Origin: Desulfatirhabdium butyrativorans
GTDB taxonomy: Bacteria > Desulfobacterota > Desulfobacteria > Desulfobacterales > JAIFKL01
Reading direction: 5' to 3'
Assembly: GCA_022736535.1 (NCBI GenBank)
Contig: DZCT01000261.1
Span: 1-7,245, forward strand
DNA: 7,245 bases
Positions 6,404 to 7,245 of the stretch are shown here, piece after piece. Each line of letters opens with the position of its first letter. Positions within the stretch are counted from its first letter, which is position 1. The notes under the pieces were generated by a model. The model was not told where the DNA came from and did no database searches. It was given only the letters and a program-made list of their open reading frames with translations. The position numbers were made by a program, and so were the translations under genes.

Positions 6404-6549
6404 TCAGCCACGAATGAACACGAATGTTCCACGAACAGGAACACACGAATTTTTAAAATAATATGAAGTCAGTCGAAACGCCACGAATCTTTTTTGTGAT
6501 TTATCCGTGATCTTTTATTCGTGCAAAATTTGTGTCCGTTTGTGGCTGA
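6404..6549. repeat. 146-bp imperfect inverted-repeat element made of CACGAAT-like words
   Basis: The outer arms (6404-6435 and 6518-6549) are 32 bp each and complementary at 26 positions, starting TCAGCCAC and ending GTGGCTGA. The left part holds several spaced CACGAAT/CACGAAC words; the right part holds the reverse, such as ATTCGTG and TTTGTG. It occupies most of the 308-bp gap after the ABC ATPase stop. There is no ORF and no T-run next to the arms. It looks like a degenerate dispersed intergenic repeat; a role as transcript 3' end is possible but unproven. Confidence 0.7.
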
Positions 6550-6586
6550 ATCCGTCTGTCGTGTTTCAGCTTTTCATGTTCAATGC

Positions 6587-6615
6587 TTGCAGAATAATTT
6601 CATACGTGATATATT
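6587..6615 (+). promoter_or_regulatory. Predicted promoter of the small membrane-anchored gene
   Basis: TTGCAG (6587-6592) and TATATT (6610-6615) are separated by 17 bases, with an AT-rich stretch after the -10 box. The leader to the ATG at 6679 would be about 55 bases. It begins after the 6404-6549 repeat, supporting transcription of the small gene apart from the ABC ATPase. Visual prediction only. Confidence 0.45.
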
Positions 6616-6678
6616 TTTCAGATAAAGGATTTTATTATAAAAAATTATTTTTAACAACTTAACATTAAAGTGAAAAAC

Positions 6679-7188
6679 ATGGATAACGATACTGCTGATC
6701 TCATAAAAACGATTATATGGCTGCTGATTTTCATCTTCTGGATAGGCTTTCAGTTTTTCAAAAAGCTGGCTGGGGCAATAAAGGCAATAAAAAAAGATAC
6801 TGCTCCTCAGCCACAGGAAAACGGGTTGAAAAACGGGTTATCTGTTTTTAGCCGGGGCAGTTCTACGGATAAAAAAGCCGGTTCCGTGAGAGACAGTCTG
6901 CGGGGTTTTTTTGAAGAAGTCATGAAAATGCAGAAAGCGGAAAAGCCGGAACCTCCGCCTCTGAAAAAGCCGGACTCCAAGTCTGTTCCACGTAAAAAAC
7001 AGCGGGCGACGACGGCTGCGTCCAAGCCCGAAGAAAAGACTGTTCATGTTCTGACACAGCAGACAGCTCTGTCTTCAGAGGAAATCCGCCCCTCTCTGTC
7101 AGCAGAGGACATGCGGCAGGCGGTCATATTCAGTGAAATTCTGGGACAGCCTCTTGCACTGCGAGACAGGGATGACAGGCAGTTCTGA
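6679..7188 (+). CDS. Small hypothetical protein with one N-terminal membrane segment
   Basis: I do not recognise the family with certainty. From the ATG at 6679 the product has 169 residues; a GTG at 6670 in the same frame adds three. The only upstream purine stretch is AAAG at 6667-6670, a weak ribosome site that fits the ATG better. One hydrophobic segment, about residues 8-27 (LIKTIIWLLIFIFWIGFQFF), is followed by Lys residues, so the rest probably faces the cytoplasm. The middle (about 40-125) is rich in Lys, Pro, Gln and Ser and likely disordered. The end carries a compact SEILGQPLALR (152-162); I associate SEILGxPxALR-like tails with short, uncharacterised membrane-anchored bacterial proteins, which suggests a real gene. 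Residues about 47-64 are encoded by DNA resembling the 3882-4034 repeat element, including a four-codon direct repeat (NGLK/NGLS). No function is assigned. Confidence 0.7.
   Translation: MDNDTADLIKTIIWLLIFIFWIGFQFFKKLAGAIKAIKKDTAPQPQENGLKNGLSVFSRGSSTDKKAGSVRDSLRGFFEEVMKMQKAEKPEPPPLKKPDSKSVPRKKQRATTAASKPEEKTVHVLTQQTALSSEEIRPSLSAEDMRQAVIFSEILGQPLALRDRDDRQF
6818..6870. repeat. Fragment of the 3882-4034 palindromic element inside a coding sequence
   Basis: Bases 6831-6869 align to 3980-4020 with about 36 matches in some 41 columns and a few one- or two-base gaps. Shared blocks include AAACGGGTT, ATCTG, TTTTAGCCGGG and GTTCTACG. The start of the arm, AAACGGGTTGA, is also present at 6819-6829, giving a 12-base direct repeat that keeps the reading frame. 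Only the right arm is present, without its inverted partner. It lies wholly inside the small membrane-anchored gene. Confidence 0.7.
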
Positions 7189-7206
7189 TAAAAAAAAACA
7201 GTTTCT

Positions 7207-7231
7207 CGCAAAGTTCGCAAAGAACGCAAAG
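7207..7231. repeat. CGCAAAG tandem repeat, 9-bp period
   Basis: CGCAAAG occurs at 7207-7213, 7216-7222 and 7225-7231, separated by TT and AA. It begins 18 bp after the small gene's stop, and the window ends 14 bp later, so the array may continue. CGCAAAG-type arrays are common dispersed intergenic repeats in many environmental bacteria. Confidence 0.65.
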
Positions 7232-7245
7232 AATAATGTGAAATC

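Noticed and set aside
7207..7231. CRISPR array
   Set aside because: The unit is only 7 bases with 2-base spacers, a simple tandem repeat; no repeat-spacer pattern of CRISPR size occurs anywhere in the window.

Overview
The window looks like a chromosomal segment of a Gram-negative bacterium, most plausibly a Desulfobacterota sulfate reducer of the Desulfonema/Desulfobacteraceae kind. This placement is inference: it rests on moderate GC with AT-rich intergenic gaps, a large TPR/O-GlcNAc-transferase-like protein, and above all the number of short palindromic or tandem repeats in nearly every gap. I see no rRNA, tRNA, CRISPR array, insertion-sequence transposase or phage gene.

Layout. Three genes lie on the minus strand. 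In transcription order they are a SAM-dependent methyltransferase with a zinc-binding N-terminus and a sugar C-methyltransferase-like C-terminus (5359 to 4118), an 891-residue TPR protein with a GT41/SPINDLY-type catalytic domain (3858 to 1183), and a PerM-like AI-2E family membrane protein (1106 to 9). Two genes lie on the plus strand: a GlnQ-type polar amino acid ABC ATPase (5639 to 6370) with no permease or binding protein beside it, and a small protein with one N-terminal membrane segment (6679 to 7188). The methyltransferase and the ABC ATPase are divergent across a 279-bp gap.

The gaps carry at least five kinds of repeat. (1) 3882-4034 is a 153-bp nested palindrome with 20-bp terminal inverted repeats, just upstream of the TPR/GT41 start. 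(2) 4074-4102 and 5563-5591 are identical 29-bp palindromic units, one on each side of the methyltransferase gene. (3) Heptanucleotide repeats follow the TPR/GT41 gene and also occur inside it, exactly in the linker between two duplicated TPR blocks. (4) 6404-6549 is an imperfect inverted repeat built from CACGAAT-like words. (5) 7207-7231 is a CGCAAAG nonamer array.

The most notable observations are two cases where dispersed noncoding repeats appear inside coding sequence. About 40 bp inside the small membrane-anchored gene (6831-6870) match one arm of the 3882-4034 palindrome, and the linker of the TPR/GT41 protein is written in the same heptad as the intergenic DNA after its stop codon. 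Together they suggest intergenic repeats being absorbed into proteins. No known multi-gene defence or biosynthetic system is complete here. The methyltransferase and GT41 genes could both serve protein or surface glycan modification, but that link rests only on proximity and strand.
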